A DNA stretch of 64,000 bases from Lunularia cruciata. Its lineage: Eukaryota > Streptophyta > Marchantiopsida > Lunulariales > Lunulariaceae. How positions within the stretch are numbered: position 1 is the stretch's first letter; each line of letters opens with the position of its first letter. The stretch is from NCBI GenBank assembly GCA_948567375.1, contig OX419757.1:24242001-24306000 (forward strand), written 5' to 3'. The notes under the pieces were generated by a model. It searched no databases and was not told the DNA's origin. It worked only from the letters and a program-made list of their open reading frames with translations. Below, in pieces: positions 21,939 through 32,512 of the stretch. Made by a program: the position numbers and the translations under genes.

Positions 21939-21971
21939 CATTGGAGATTGGAGCCTATTGCACTACAAGAA

Positions 21972-23506
21972 TTTATCATCGGGTCCAATCAAATTAAACC
22001 TTATGACGTTCAAGCCAAAGGAGACATAGAATGATATCATAGTGTAAAGGTGCCACTACAAACCTCATACACTCCAAATACTCATTCCCAATCTTGAAGT
22101 TAATTAGATGCAATGTACAAAATGCATAACCCTTTCTACCATCCGCCATCATCAATCTACTTCCAATTACTAGCTTTATAGGAATACCTAATTCCTTTGC
22201 TACTTGCATAAATATGCAATTCACTAAACTTCTAGAATCAACCAAAATCTTATAACCTTGATAAGATGTCCTACCTTGCAAGTGAAGCAAACTTGCATAG
22301 GTCAAGCTCTCAATCCCATTGGAACTAATCAAGCTCCCAATAGGCAGCTTGAAATCTCTTATTGGGATTCCTTGTTTCCTTAATCATTCTGCTCTACAAA
22401 CTCCATATAGGTTACTTGTTGAGATCGCCCATTCTTGAGTGGACATTGAGCAATGTGATGTCCCAATTAGTGATTGTAAAATAACCACCATTTTATCACA
22501 ATTTCTCTCAATCTACAATGCCAAGTAGTCTTTGTTGAATGACACCAATCTCCATTGATGTTGGCTCTTCCACCCGTGTGTAGTGTATTGGTAGGTTCTA
22601 TGGAGGTCAAGGTCAAAACCAAGTTGTTGCAACCAAAAAATCAAAATGATCAACCAACCGCATGGCTTCCTCCAAGTGTTTTAGCTCTTGCATGGTTACT
22701 TCTAATTTGGTTCTTGACTTCAAGCCCCTCAAAAATGGATCCAAAGCTTCACCTTCTAAGATATCTAGATTTGCATGATGGTGCTCTGGAATTGCATGAT
22801 GTAACTTCTTGCAGAGTAATCTATTTCAATTTTGCCAACCTATCTTGTGTAGCTCGTATGGCATTTATAGCTTGGAACCAATTGATTATTGCATTCTTGA
22901 ATTCTGCCCATGTCAAGATTGATGCAACAATTTGTCATTCAGCTTGCTCCACTTGGAATCTCCACCATAGCTTTGCTACTCCATCCAATTGGCTAGAAGC
23001 TAACAGAATCTATTTTTGCTCATCTTGTAGATTGGTAGCTTCAAAATAACATTCACAGTCAAACACAAAATTCTCCATTGCACCTAAGAGATTCTTGCCT
23101 TCAAATACATTGGGTTTATGGAATCAGATTGGATCTTCTCCTTCTCAAACTGGTACTTCCTCTACATGCTCTTGTCATCAAAGATCTCTTGTTCATCCAA
23201 CTATTGAGTAAGGTGTTGGATTTGTTGTTGCATAGCAATGATAACATTGGGTATAGCCGCCATGGTTGCTACCCTATCACTCCACCCCTAATTGATCTTA
23301 TTTATTAACACATAGAAGCAACACGTCCACCATTCTCCATAAGTTACCACCGGAAGTACCAAGGGTTTCTTGGATATGGTGATCATATGCATAAAATCTT
23401 GTCCAAAGTGTGAGGTGTTGTATTGCATGAAACAATACTTGGGTAGAACTAAGCACGGAAATCCCAATAGTTTGGTGGTCCATAAGTTCCATCCATCCTG
23501 TTCTTG
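21972..23506 (-). pseudogene. Protease and gag of gypsy element 2
   Basis: Minus-strand 22,332-21,994 is a 112-codon open piece: YQGYKILVDSRSLVNCIFM (aspartic protease active site, where DSR replaces the usual DSG), then ASRLMMADGRKGYAFCTLHL and RFVVAPLHYDIILCLLWLERH. This corresponds to the retroviral-like protease that matures gag-pol. From about 22,380 to 23,506 the complement matches gag of element 3, including a zinc-knuckle neighbourhood near 22,440-22,500. The gag start near 23,500 reads MDGTYGPPNYW-like residues. Several stops are present. Confidence 0.72.
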
Positions 23507-23518
23507 CTCTGATACCAA
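23507..23518 (-). other. Primer-binding site of gypsy element 2
   Basis: The minus strand reads TTGGTATCAGAG immediately after the 5' LTR, the complement of the initiator-Met tRNA 3' end. Confidence 0.88.
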
Positions 23519-23930
23519 TGTAAAAGATCAAGACTGAGGAGAGAAATAGGAGAATGGAAAATCACATGGGGACACTTGAATGTGGGGAATGTCCAAATGG
23601 CTAGCATGAGCTTTGGCTTTGGTATTTATAGGTAGTATACAAGGCCCTTGAGAAGCTTCTCAAGAAGATTCCTTGAGCCACTTTCTTAGAGTGCAAGCCA
23701 AGTTAACTAGGAAGCTCCTCAAGAAGCTTCCTTTTAGAAGTTGCCTACTTGGCGTGCAAGCTAAGCTAGTTGGAAGCTTCTAGAAGCTACTTGCTTGGGG
23801 TGCAAGTTAAGCTAGTTGAGAAGCTTCCCAAGAAGCTTCCTAGATGCTTCTAGAATATTCTAGGCTAATTTGGCTTATTCTCTATTTCATTAGCCATACT
23901 AACTACGTCGTTGAACTCCATATTGTTACA
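23519..23930 (-). repeat. 5' LTR of gypsy element 2
   Basis: 412 bp with plus-strand ends TGTAAAAGATCAAG ... ATTGTTACA. Pairs with 14,554-14,978. Confidence 0.9.
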
Positions 23931-23935
23931 GTTAG

Positions 23936-23977
23936 CTTCCATTCTCCTATATGTCTCCTTCGTCTTGGTCTTTTTCA
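23936..23977 (+). repeat. 5' LTR of gypsy element 3, last 42 bp
   Basis: Matches the end of the 3' LTR (CTCCTCTGTCTTGGTCTTTTACA at 32,870-32,892) and is followed directly by the primer-binding site. Confidence 0.85.
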
Positions 23978-23990
23978 TTGGTATCAAAAC
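23978..23990 (+). other. Primer-binding site of gypsy element 3
   Basis: TTGGTATCAAAAC next to the LTR end, complementary to initiator-Met tRNA with a few mutations. Confidence 0.82.
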
Positions 23991-23999
23991 AAGAATGAG

Positions 24000-24604
24000 A
24001 TGGATGGAATTTATGGACCACCAAATCCATGTCTGCCAAACCATTGGGATTTTTGTGTCCAGGTACTACTCAAGTTCATTTCACATAGTTCATCACCTCA
24101 TGCTTTGGGCAAGATTTTTTGAATACAATCACCTTGTCCAAGGAACCCTTGGTACTTCTGGCTATAACTTATGGAGAATGATAGACTTGTTGCATCTATG
24201 TGTTAATAAATTAGATAGATTGGAGGTAGTGTGATAGAATAGTAATCATGGCGGGAATGCCTAAGGTTATCATTGCTAAGCAATAACAAATTGAGCATCT
24301 TACTTGATTTTTGGATGAACAAGATCATCACAACAATAGCAAATAGAGAAAGTAGTAGTCTGAGAAGGAGAATACCAAATCTGATTTCCAAAACCCAAGG
24401 TTTTTGAAGGCAAGAGTGTTCTAAGTGTAGTGGAGAATTTGTGTTTGAGTGCAAACATTATTTCAAGGCTTCTAATCTTCAAGACGGATGGAAATAGATT
24501 CTCTTGGCTTCCATCCAATTGGATGGAGTAGCAAAGCTATGGTGACAATTATGAGTGGAGCAAGCTGAATTGCAAATTGTTTCACCAATCTTGACATGGG
24601 CAGA
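24000..24604 (+). pseudogene. Gag of gypsy element 3, first fragment
   Basis: Reads MDGIYGPPNPCLPNHWDF near 24,001, then pieces of the capsid-like region. It stops at CC unit C (24,605). The bases GACATGGGCAGA just before the break match the intact gag DNA of element 2 (the complement of 22,903-22,914), which shows where the insertion fell. Reading resumes at 28,343. The frame is broken. Confidence 0.7.
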
Positions 24605-25057
24605 TGTGGTACCCACAATTTTTTGTGTTGGATAGTTTTAGGAAAATTTGAAGAAGTATGTGGATAGAGCCTAAAGAGGGCTAACTTGGGAAGAAATAAG
24701 AAGAAGCGGGAGTTTGAAGTAAAACCCAAAGTCGGCCTCGGGTCAAGACACGAAGACAAAGATGAGGAAAGAGAGACTTTGTATTGGGCGGCATGAGCGG
24801 ATCCAAAGAACCTATAACAAACTTCTTCAGAGTTTGCCCAATCAAGAAAGTACTCGGGAATAAAGTAATGACCTCAGGATCAAGAACTTCTTGATAGTGA
24901 CAGGAAACAATTTCACCAAATCGGAGACTAGAGAGGAGGAGCAATTGAAGAATGACCAATTATAGAAAGACTATAAAAATACAAGTTGTGCAAGTAAGTA
25001 GAGCAATGTCCAGTCACTACCCGGTTCCTATTCAGAGTTGGCCCGAAGTAATGCAAA

Positions 25058-27301
25058 TTGCAAATCAGCAGGAAGAGGAGTGGGTTAGGATCTCGGGGAA
25101 CAATCTTTCACAAGAAGAAGGTGAGGAAGCACACAATGATCCCAAAAGTGAGAAAGCAAAGTGCAGTGAAGAAGCTTGCAATTTGTAGATTAGAAGTGGT
25201 AGTGCGGATCAAAGTCTTGAAGAGACTTTATATCACGTTCCTGGCCTGGAACTGGAACTTCAGTTTTCTAGGTTTCATGGTAGAAATTGCAGCAAGTAAT
25301 TGCAAGGATGGACCAAAGCACAAGGGGAAGAGAGGGAATCCCCCTCAATGGATGGAGGCGGATTGGAGAGTAGTTTTGGGAAGAGAGGCAGGAGAGGTAG
25401 GAAGGACCACCTTCTATCAGAAGTGTGAGGCTTCAAAAGAGACTACCAAAGTGAGGAAGTTGTTCAATCAACCTCGCACTAAGAATGAGTACAAGGTGGA
25501 CAGTTATTGAGACCCCAAGTAGAGAAGGATAGTAAGCACAATGATGGCAATGTTCAAGCCAGAGCAAACCACCTTTGTTACTATGCAACAAGTGGTGTTC
25601 TTTCACCAAATGTTTGCGGGGGAGGTAGTAGATTGGGCAAAATATCTGCATCAGAGAGTGGGGCATATGATTTTGGGATGGAGAATGGATATGCCACCGC
25701 ATTATTTTGTGCCCTTCACAGCACATTTTTATTTTGGGTTGAACTTGCTGACTTTGGAAGAACAAAATCAAATGTGCTTGCACTTTCATCCGGATTTGCA
25801 AAAGGAGGCAGATGTAGATGAGCGATATTATATGGAGAGAGTGCGAGATGGGGATGAGTACCACAAGAAGAGTGGGGAGGAGAAAATTTTAGCAATTGAC
25901 CTTCCCAGAGATAGAAAGAGAGCCAAGCCTGAGAGTTGTGTTGTGATAGTCCAGCCCTAGAAAGTTCCAAAGCTGAACCCAACAGCGGTGGTAGTGAAGA
26001 CAAAGGAAGCCACGCCGGAAGCAGAAGATGAGTCGGAAGGAGAAACTGGATCGAAGGAAGGAATGTTGGGAGAAGAAGAAGAGTTCACGCTAAGGAGTGA
26101 AGAATTGAGCAGTGGAAGCAAAGGCAAAGTGGAAGTACAGCAAACACGACAGCCAATGATCAAGCCAAGAAAGCCAAGTCTTGAGGTTTCCATGGTTGAA
26201 CAAGGAAGTGAGAGGAACAAGGTAGAGGAAGTCATGGCACAACCCATGACTACCAAGTGTAAGAATGAAATAATTGCAGCTGAAGTGGGGCCCAGTAAAG
26301 TTACTCTTGAAGGTAGAGAAAGTTCAGAGGAAGAAACTTTGAAGGTACGAAGATTGCAACTTCAAGGCAAGGTGCAAGAAGTAGAGTGGTTGGAACCCAA
26401 AGGCTGAGCCAATGGCGCAAGGTGCAAAGGAGTGGACTATTTGTCTAAAGTAGTTTGTCCACTGTTGACATTGCTACATGAGAAGAAGATGGAGATGGTG
26501 AGTGCCAATCTTGATGTGCCATATGAATTAGCAGTAGTGAAGACTTGGAGTGTGGAAACCTTGTTGTTGCAAAGTAAATTGATGAGGGTGGAGATGGAAG
26601 TAGAAGAACTTTGGGTTGAGGAGGTTCTTTGGAGTAAGCACTTTGAGGTAACGAGGGAGGAGTTAGTCAAGAGTTGCTAGGAGGCAAAGGAGATGAATGC
26701 ATTGGTTGCAGCGTTGAAAGAGGAAATTTCATATGCACGTGCAGAGTTAATTCACTCAAAAGCAAGTACCACGGTGATGGAGCAAGAGTTAAAGAGTCTC
26801 AAGAAGAAAGCAGTAGAGAAAGATCAAGCCTAGAAACGAGAGTTAGCGGAGCACAATAGAGAAGAAGATTGGTTGCGAGGGTTGATGTGGGAGGAAGAGG
26901 AGCAAATCCTTATGAATCAAAGGGAGAAGGAGGCATTGAAGGCCAAATTTGGAGATGAGCTCTAGATGTATTGCATTGAATTGGAGGAAGAAAGGAAGAA
27001 GGAGAAGCTTATGGTCATAGGAGAAGTTGATGAGGTAAAAGGAGTCATCAATGAAATCAAGATGATGCTAAGCACGGAAGTTGAAGGTAAACTTGAAGAG
27101 GCGAGATTGCATGAGCTGAAGTTATTAGTGCAGGAGACGTGCAAAAGGAAAGCAAAGGACACAGAATTCAATAATCTATTAATTTGTCTACAAAATCATG
27201 TAGATAAGAAGATGTTAGAGGTGGGAGACAATGTGTGTCTCAGACTAGATCTTGCTACAACGGAGTTAGCTAAACTTCGTAGTGAGGTACAAGAAGTATG
27301 A
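25058..27301 (+). pseudogene. CC-family protein, longest copy: N-terminal domain, acidic segment, coiled coil
   Basis: About 745 codons in a single frame without any frameshift, interrupted only by a few stops (for example TGA 25,508, TAG near 25,959, TGA 26,405, TAG 26,678, TAG near 26,833). Residues 1-300 or so are a globular-looking domain with conserved blocks RIKVLKRLYITFLAWNW, QQVVFFHQMFAGEVVDWAK and PFTAHFYFGLNLLTLEEQ. Next is an acidic segment (25,988-26,405; EATPEAEDESEGETGSKEG). Then comes a long coiled coil (26,432-27,300; RLHELKLLVQETCKRKAKD is shared with units A and B). The true start may lie further 5' in another frame (24,952; MTNYRKTIKIQVVQV). I do not recognise a family. The N-terminal domain could be gag-like or akin to plant mobile-domain proteins, which remains a guess. 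Confidence 0.7.
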
Positions 27302-27539
27302 GACCCAATGTTGTAGAAGTAGGAATACAAGTGTCTTTGGAGTTGTTCTCTAAAACCTTAAAGAAAAGTGGGTCAGGAGATAAAGAGTTAGGACAATTAC
27401 CTCAGACCTCTATTGTAGTTTGTAGTGAAGAAATTATAGAAATAGAAGAGTTAAAGAAGGATTAGATAGACCCAAGGATGGTGAAATTATAGAGGGATCA
27501 TTGGGTTTGAATGCAGAAGTCGAGGTTGACATCAGATCG

Positions 27540-28337
27540 GAGTAGTAACAGATTTGAGATTTGAAGAGGCAGATATGAAGAGGTGCATTGTCATTTTGGA
27601 TCTGCAGGTTTCTAGAGTTGTTATAGAATGGTATTTTTGTTAGTAACTGTCAATTGTTTCACTATTTAAAGGTGGCATTCGTAGTGAACTGTTGTTTAGT
27701 ATTCATATTTCTGAAGATAGGTAAAGCAACGTGCTGATTCAGTGCTCGTTGCTTGAGCTTAATTCCAAGTATCAACTTTGTGTCTATGTTTGTGAGTTGG
27801 GGAGAATTTCAAAGTGCAAATAAGTGTGCTTGGTGGATGTTGGATTCCACAACCTTGATCTTCATTCTATGTGTTTGATCCTGAGTGAGGTGCAATCAAA
27901 GCAATGCCTTGACAAATTTGAGAGGAATTGTAGTGTTGGTAGTATTCTGTATTTGAGAGTGCAGCGCAAAGTTGATGTAAAGAAATTTTGATCGAAGAAG
28001 TTGTGCCTTTAGTGGAGGGGTGGAACACAATTTTGAGGCAAAGTCATTTTACAATGAAGTGTCATCTTTGGAAGAATCTGAATCATCACAATCAAGATTT
28101 GTTTGGACAGAATTTGCTATGTTGTGATTAAAGAGTGTGCATTTGTGACAAGTTGTCAAGATTGTGAGCTTGTTACTCTCTTTTGGGTGTAGTTGCTACC
28201 TGAGAGGTTAAAGAAGAACCCAAGAAGGACTAAATTGTTACTTTGCTTTGTATTTGGACATTTTTGACCAGTATCTCTATGGGAATGAACTTTACTTACC
28301 TGATTACCGCAAAAGTGATATTTTTCGGGTTGTCATA
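27540..28337 (+). promoter_or_regulatory. Conserved 3' tail of the CC unit (unit C)
   Basis: Same blocks as 3,210-4,005 and 5,690-6,486: AGATATGAAGAGGTGCATTG, TATA-like TATTTAAAG (about 27,662), TTGGATTCCACAACCTTGAT, TTTACTTACCTGATTACCG and AAAAGTGATATTT near the end. Confidence 0.55.
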
Positions 28338-28342
28338 GCATA

Positions 28343-28960
28343 ATTGAAGAGTGCAATAATTGGTTGATTCCAAGCTAGAAATGTCACACGAGCTGCACGA
28401 GATAGGTTGGCAAAGTTGAAGCAAATTGGCTCTATAAGAAGTTACATCATGCAATTCTAGAAGACCATTATACAATTCTAGAACACCATCATGAAAATTC
28501 CAAATATACTAGAACATGAAGTTGTGGATCAATTTTTGAGGGGGTTGAAGTCACAAACTAAATAAGAGGTCTCTATGCAAGAGCCACAACACTTGGAGGA
28601 ATTCATGCAATTGGCCAAATGGTTTGATTCCTTGGTTGCAACAACGAGGTATCAACCTTGACCACCACAAAACCTACCGATACATTACTCATGGGTTGAA
28701 GAGCTGGCACCAATGGAGATTGGTGCTATTCAATGGAGATACTTGATGCTACAAATAGGGAAAAATAATGACAAAATAGTGGTTATTTCTATTGTTGCCA
28801 TATTGGACATTTCATTGCTAAATGTCCACTCAAGAATAAGTGACCTTGACAAGTCATCCATATAGAGTTTGTGGAGCAAAATGATCAGGGAAATGAGGAA
28901 TCCCAATAGGAGATCTGTTGGGAACTTGATTAGTTCCAAAGCAATCAAAGGCTTGACCTA
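28343..28960 (+). pseudogene. Gag of gypsy element 3, second fragment, with zinc knuckle
   Basis: Resumes gag after unit C. Near 28,780-28,840 it reads FYCCHIGHFIAKCPLKNK, a zinc knuckle (CCHC) with the spacing slightly disturbed. Gag binds and packages element RNA through this motif. Stops surround it. Confidence 0.68.
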
Positions 28961-28979
28961 TGCAAGTTTGTTTCACTTG

Positions 28980-29290
28980 CAAGGTATGATATCTAATGGT
29001 AGTTGTAGGATATTGGTTGATTTAGGAAGTTGAAAAAATTGCTTGTTTATGCAATTAGCAAAGAAATTACATATTCTTATCAAGCTTGTAATTGGAAGTA
29101 GATTGATGATGGTGATGGTAGAAAGAGTTTTGCATTCCGTACCTTACATCTTGTTATCTTCAAGATTGGAAAAGAGTATTTAGAGTGTATAAGGTTTGTA
29201 GTAGCACCTCTACACTATGATATCATTCTAGGTCTACCTTGGCTTGAACGTCATAAGGTTCAAGTTGATTGCAACCAATGATAAATTCAA
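28980..29290 (+). pseudogene. Aspartic protease of gypsy element 3
   Basis: CRILVDLGS near 29,003 is the protease active-site block with Leu in place of Ser (usual DSGS or DTGS). It is followed by IKLVIGSRLMMV and LVLGLPWLERHKV-like residues near 29,220. The product would have processed gag-pol. Frame broken. Confidence 0.68.
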
Positions 29291-29340
29291 GTACAACATC
29301 AAAGTAGGAATTTTTGATTAGGTTGCCTGGCACCTCTAAG

Positions 29341-29520
29341 TAAGATGGGAACCTTGTCAAGAATGTAGCCATAGAGAAAGCTTTGAAGGAAGATGAGTCC
29401 CAAGATGGGAATTTTGTTAAGAAAACAACTATGGAGTAAGCTTTGAAGAGAGATGAGTCTCTAGATAGGAAGCTTGTCAATGAAGTAGCCATGAAGCAAG
29501 CTTTGGAGGAAAATAAGTCT
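29341..29520 (+). repeat. Three tandem 60-bp units in the protease-RT linker of element 3
   Basis: Exact 60-bp period: 29,341-29,400, 29,401-29,460, 29,461-29,520. Each unit reads roughly DGNLVKNVAIEKALKEDES, so the protein had a 20-residue repeat between protease and RT. Confidence 0.85.
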
Positions 29521-29589
29521 ATTTTTTTAATGTGGATCAAACAAATTGCACAAAGAGGATCTGAGGAGAGTCAGGAGCCTCATCAAGCA

Positions 29590-30420
29590 ATGGTTAATTA
29601 AATAGTTTTGGAGTTTGTGGATGTGTTTTCAGATGATCTACCAAAGGGATTACCCTCTAATTGTGGTATAACTTTCAAGATTGAGTTATTGCAAAGGAGT
29701 AATCCAATGAGTAGACCAATCTATCGGCTCTCACCAAAGGAATAAGAGGAGTTGCAAATAACACTTACAAAGTTGTTGGAGAAGGATTTTGTATGACATA
29801 GTACATCTCCTTGAAGAGCACGTGTACTATTCATTCCAAAGAAAGATGGAGGACTTCATTTTTGTATTGATTCCAATGGGCTCAATAAACAAACAGTGGA
29901 GAATCCCTTGCCTCAAATTGATGATTTGCTTGATTAGTTGAGAAGAGCACAATATTTCTCCAAGTTGGATCTTTGCAATGGCTATTGGCAAATCTCCATT
30001 GATAGAAAGGATGTGCAAAAGAATACCTTTTGCATAAGGTATGGGCATTTTGAGTGGGGAGTTCTACCTTTTGGGTTCACTAATGCTCCCATAATCTTCA
30101 TGGATCATATGCATCGGGTGTTGGATGGATTATTGGATTGATACATGGTGGTGTTCTTGGAAGATATCTTAATCTATAATAAGATAAAGGTATAACATAT
30201 AAATCATGTACGAGAAGTCCTAAGAAGACTACAAGAGTGGAAATTTTACTGCAAGAAGTCAAAATGTGCCTTTTGGCAAAAGGAAGTTATCTTCTTGGAT
30301 CACAAGATCTCATCAAAGGGGATCAAGATGAAAGAGTAGAAAATCAAGGCCATTATTGATTGGTCTACTCCAAAAGATGCTATAAAATTATGGTCATTTA
30401 ATGGATTGGCCAGTTTTTTC
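29590..30420 (+). pseudogene. Reverse transcriptase of gypsy element 3
   Basis: Reads in a nearly constant frame with several stops: [42 protein letters not shown], then the best open part at 29,938-30,141 with YFSKLDLCNGYWQI (motif A Asp) and FGFTNAPIIFMDHM. The catalytic motif that follows reads VVFLEDILIY (about 30,148-30,177), where FLDDIL is expected, so the first catalytic Asp is Glu. Downstream come KKSKCAFWQKEVIFLDH and FNGLASFFRRFIHYYAHVA. These are the standard Ty3/gypsy RT blocks. The gene is inactive. Confidence 0.85.
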
Positions 30421-30499
30421 CGACGGTTCATCCACTATTATGCCCATGTGGCCGTACCATTGATTGATCTCTTAGGGAAGAACTTGAGCTTTTAATATA

Positions 30500-30960
30500 C
30501 CACCAAGCACAAAGAAGCATTCCAAAAGCTGAAGCATATGATGTCTTCAAAACCCATTCTTCAACCATATGATCCTCAACTGCCTTGTATGGTTGATTTT
30601 GATGCTTCTAACTTTACAATTGGACCCGTGTTGCAACAAGAATTCCTAGATGGATTACATCTCATTGCCTTTATGTCTCACTGACTAAATATAGCTGAAA
30701 GAATTACTCTGCTCAAGATTGGGAACAACTAGCAAAGGTATATGCCACCAAGGTATGGAGGGTTTATCTCTTCGGAAAACAAGTGATCATGCAAACTAAT
30801 CACAAACCATTGTTGTAGACATTACACTTGGAATCAACATCATAAAATGGAAGAAGCAACATAAAGAATCAACATCATCAATGGAAGAAGCAACTTCAAT
30901 TGTTTGAAATCAAACTTGAGTATTAACTAGGTCAATTCTATATCATCCTTGATGCCTTGT
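30500..30960 (+). pseudogene. RNase H of gypsy element 3
   Basis: KEAFQKLKHMMSSKPILQPY then CMVDFDASNFTIGPVLQQ (catalytic Asp block) near 30,590-30,640, followed by a frameshifted remainder containing NHKPLLQTLHLES-like residues. A duplicated AAGAATCAACATCATCAATGG-type stretch near 30,830-30,890 is probably a small local duplication. Confidence 0.7.
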
Positions 30961-32250
30961 CATGATCTCCTGATTTAAAGTCCCTTCCTCTCATCACAAC
31001 CGCCATTACAACGGTGTTAATCAACTCCAAGGTCCAAAACAAGTTTAGGTCAACTCTACAACAAGATCCCTTCTTCCAGATGATACACGGTCGTCTTGCA
31101 ACATGCAACAAGGAGTACAACACCTTCTCCTTCAAGGAAGGCCTTCTATTCCATGAGGACTGGATATATGTTCTAGCCAAGGGTGATCTCCAACTTGTGT
31201 TCCCCAAAGAAGCCCATGACTTACCAATTGTTGGTCACATGGGTGTGGACAAGACCTTGGGTACTCTCCAATGCCAATGGTGGTGGTCCAACATGGCACA
31301 AGATGTTTGAGAGTTTTTCTGATCATGTGAGAGCTACCAATGCAACAAGGCCAACAATTAGAAACCAAGTGGACTCCTTCAGCCACTCCACATTCCATCT
31401 ACTTGATGGGAATATGTGAGCTTTGATCTCATTATGTCCTTGCCCAAAATGAAGCAAGGTCACATACTGATTGTGGTGTTTGTGGATAATCTTAGTAAGA
31501 AAATCCATTTGGCACCAATCTTTGATACCATGGATTCTCCAAAATTGGCATAGATCTACTTTGATACTATCTTCAAGCATCAAGGGATGCTTCGTGTACT
31601 CGTCTCTAACCATGATCATCAATTTACTAGGAAATTTTAGCAAGCACTCTTCCAAATTCTCAACACCAAGCTTCTTTGTCCATGGCCTATCATCCTCAAA
31701 TTGATAGACAAATTGAACATGCAAATTGCACCTTGGAGGATATACTTTGTGCCTTTGTCAACATCCACTATACCAATTGTGATGAATGTCTTGCAACTAC
31801 GGAGTTTGCATACAATAATTCCACATATGCAAGCATCAGATTCTCTCCTATCTTCCTCAATTTTGTCCAAAATCCACTTGTTCCAGATTCTCTTCTTGCT
31901 CTTCCTTCATCTCATGTCCCTCATACCTCTACCTTCTTTACCACCATATCCCAATCCCTCCAACAAGCCAAATCTCATCTCCTTGTTGCTTAGAATCAGC
32001 AAAAAAAACATTGGACCACCATCATTGTGATCTCACTTTTCAAGTTGGTGATAAGGTCATTCTCTCCTCTAGTAACCTACTCCTTCCACTTGATACCTAA
32101 GTTTGTAAACTTGCCTCTTATTGGATAGGACCCTTTGATGTCACTCAAATTATCTCTCTTGTTGCTTATTAACTTGCTTTGCCTTGTCATATGCGTATCC
32201 ACCCTATCTTTCACATTTGAAAGTTGAAACCCTTTTTTTCCTAACCCATC
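30960..32250 (+). pseudogene. Integrase of gypsy element 3
   Basis: 31,014-31,310 reads EYNTFSFKEGLLFHEDWIYV, then HDLPIVGHMGVDKTLGTLQ (zinc-binding His/Cys region). 31,410-31,640 gives SFDLIMSLPKMKQGHILIVV and a core with HQGMLRVLVSNHDHQFTRKF (second catalytic Asp region, Asp to Asn or His changes). 31,676-31,993 gives SMAYHPQIDRQIEHANCTLE and EFAYNNSTYASIRFSPIFL (third catalytic Glu neighbourhood). The C-terminal part continues to about 32,220 (HVPHTSTFFTTISQSLQQAK). Several stops break it. Confidence 0.82.
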
Positions 32251-32289
32251 TTCTTCTTTTTCCTCTTGTGTCCAACCTCCTCTTGTCCC

Positions 32290-32440
32290 TATCAATGATC
32301 ATGTGGAGTCATAGTTGATTGTATCCTTGCGCATCACCACATTCAACAAGGTCACAAACAACATATAGAGTACAAGGTTCTTTTGAAAAGGTATTCCCTT
32401 CATGATGCCACATGGAAACTCTCTTTCTCATCTTTACAAT
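32290..32440 (+). pseudogene. Chromodomain remnant of gypsy element 3
   Basis: Position after integrase and DNA likeness to the chromodomain end of element 1 (7,277-7,360 on the minus strand, YKVLWKGYPLHDAT). Here the frame is shifted and the stretch reads only in pieces. Confidence 0.5.
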
Positions 32441-32497
32441 GCACAAACGGCCATCCAAGAGTTTGAAGCTTCAATGGTGATGATGAAATCACCAAAT

Positions 32498-32512
32498 AGT
32501 GGTAGGGGAATA
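32498..32512 (+). other. Polypurine tract of gypsy element 3
   Basis: AGTGGTAGGGGAATA directly before the 3' LTR; primes plus-strand DNA synthesis in this class. Confidence 0.7.

Larger units (their letters stand above)
16673..21971 (+). mobile_element. LINE (non-LTR retrotransposon) inserted in gypsy element 2
   Basis: A plus-strand element with a repeat-rich 5' region (about 16,900-18,389), ORF1 with coiled coil and RRM-like segment, and ORF2 with an APE-type endonuclease and a reverse transcriptase. The host element is recognisable up to GATCACTTGTTTCC (16,658-16,671) and again from 21,972. About 1.4 kb of host RT/protease sequence present in element 1 (8,900-10,270) is missing, so insertion or later deletion removed it. 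No poly(A) tail is seen; the 3' end is probably truncated. No target-site duplication was found. Confidence 0.85.
14554..23930 (-). mobile_element. Ty3/gypsy chromovirus element 2 (inserted in the LTR of element 3)
   Basis: Minus-strand element with 3' LTR 14,554-14,978 and 5' LTR 23,519-23,930, flanked by GTGAG (14,549-14,553) and GTTAG (23,931-23,935). The two LTRs are very similar (for example both start TGTAAAAGATCAAGACTGAGG or TGTAATAGATCAAGACTGAGG), so it is younger than its host. Its RT region is absent, replaced by a LINE. Confidence 0.88.
24605..28337 (+). mobile_element. CC unit C (single complete unit, putative solo giant LTR)
   Basis: 3,733 bp, from TGTGGTACCC to TTGTCATA. Flanks are GCAGA (24,600-24,604) and GCATA (28,338-28,342). 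The uninterrupted gag of element 2 shows GGGCAGAATTC at this place, so GCAGA is a true target-site duplication with one later mutation. Order: leader; long coding frame (25,058-27,301); conserved tail with TATA-like TATTTAAAG near 27,662. It has no second unit, no reverse transcriptase and no terminal repeats of its own. A solo LTR explains ends and duplication, with the coding frame inside the LTR. A DNA transposon with TGTG ends is the main alternative. Confidence 0.78.
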
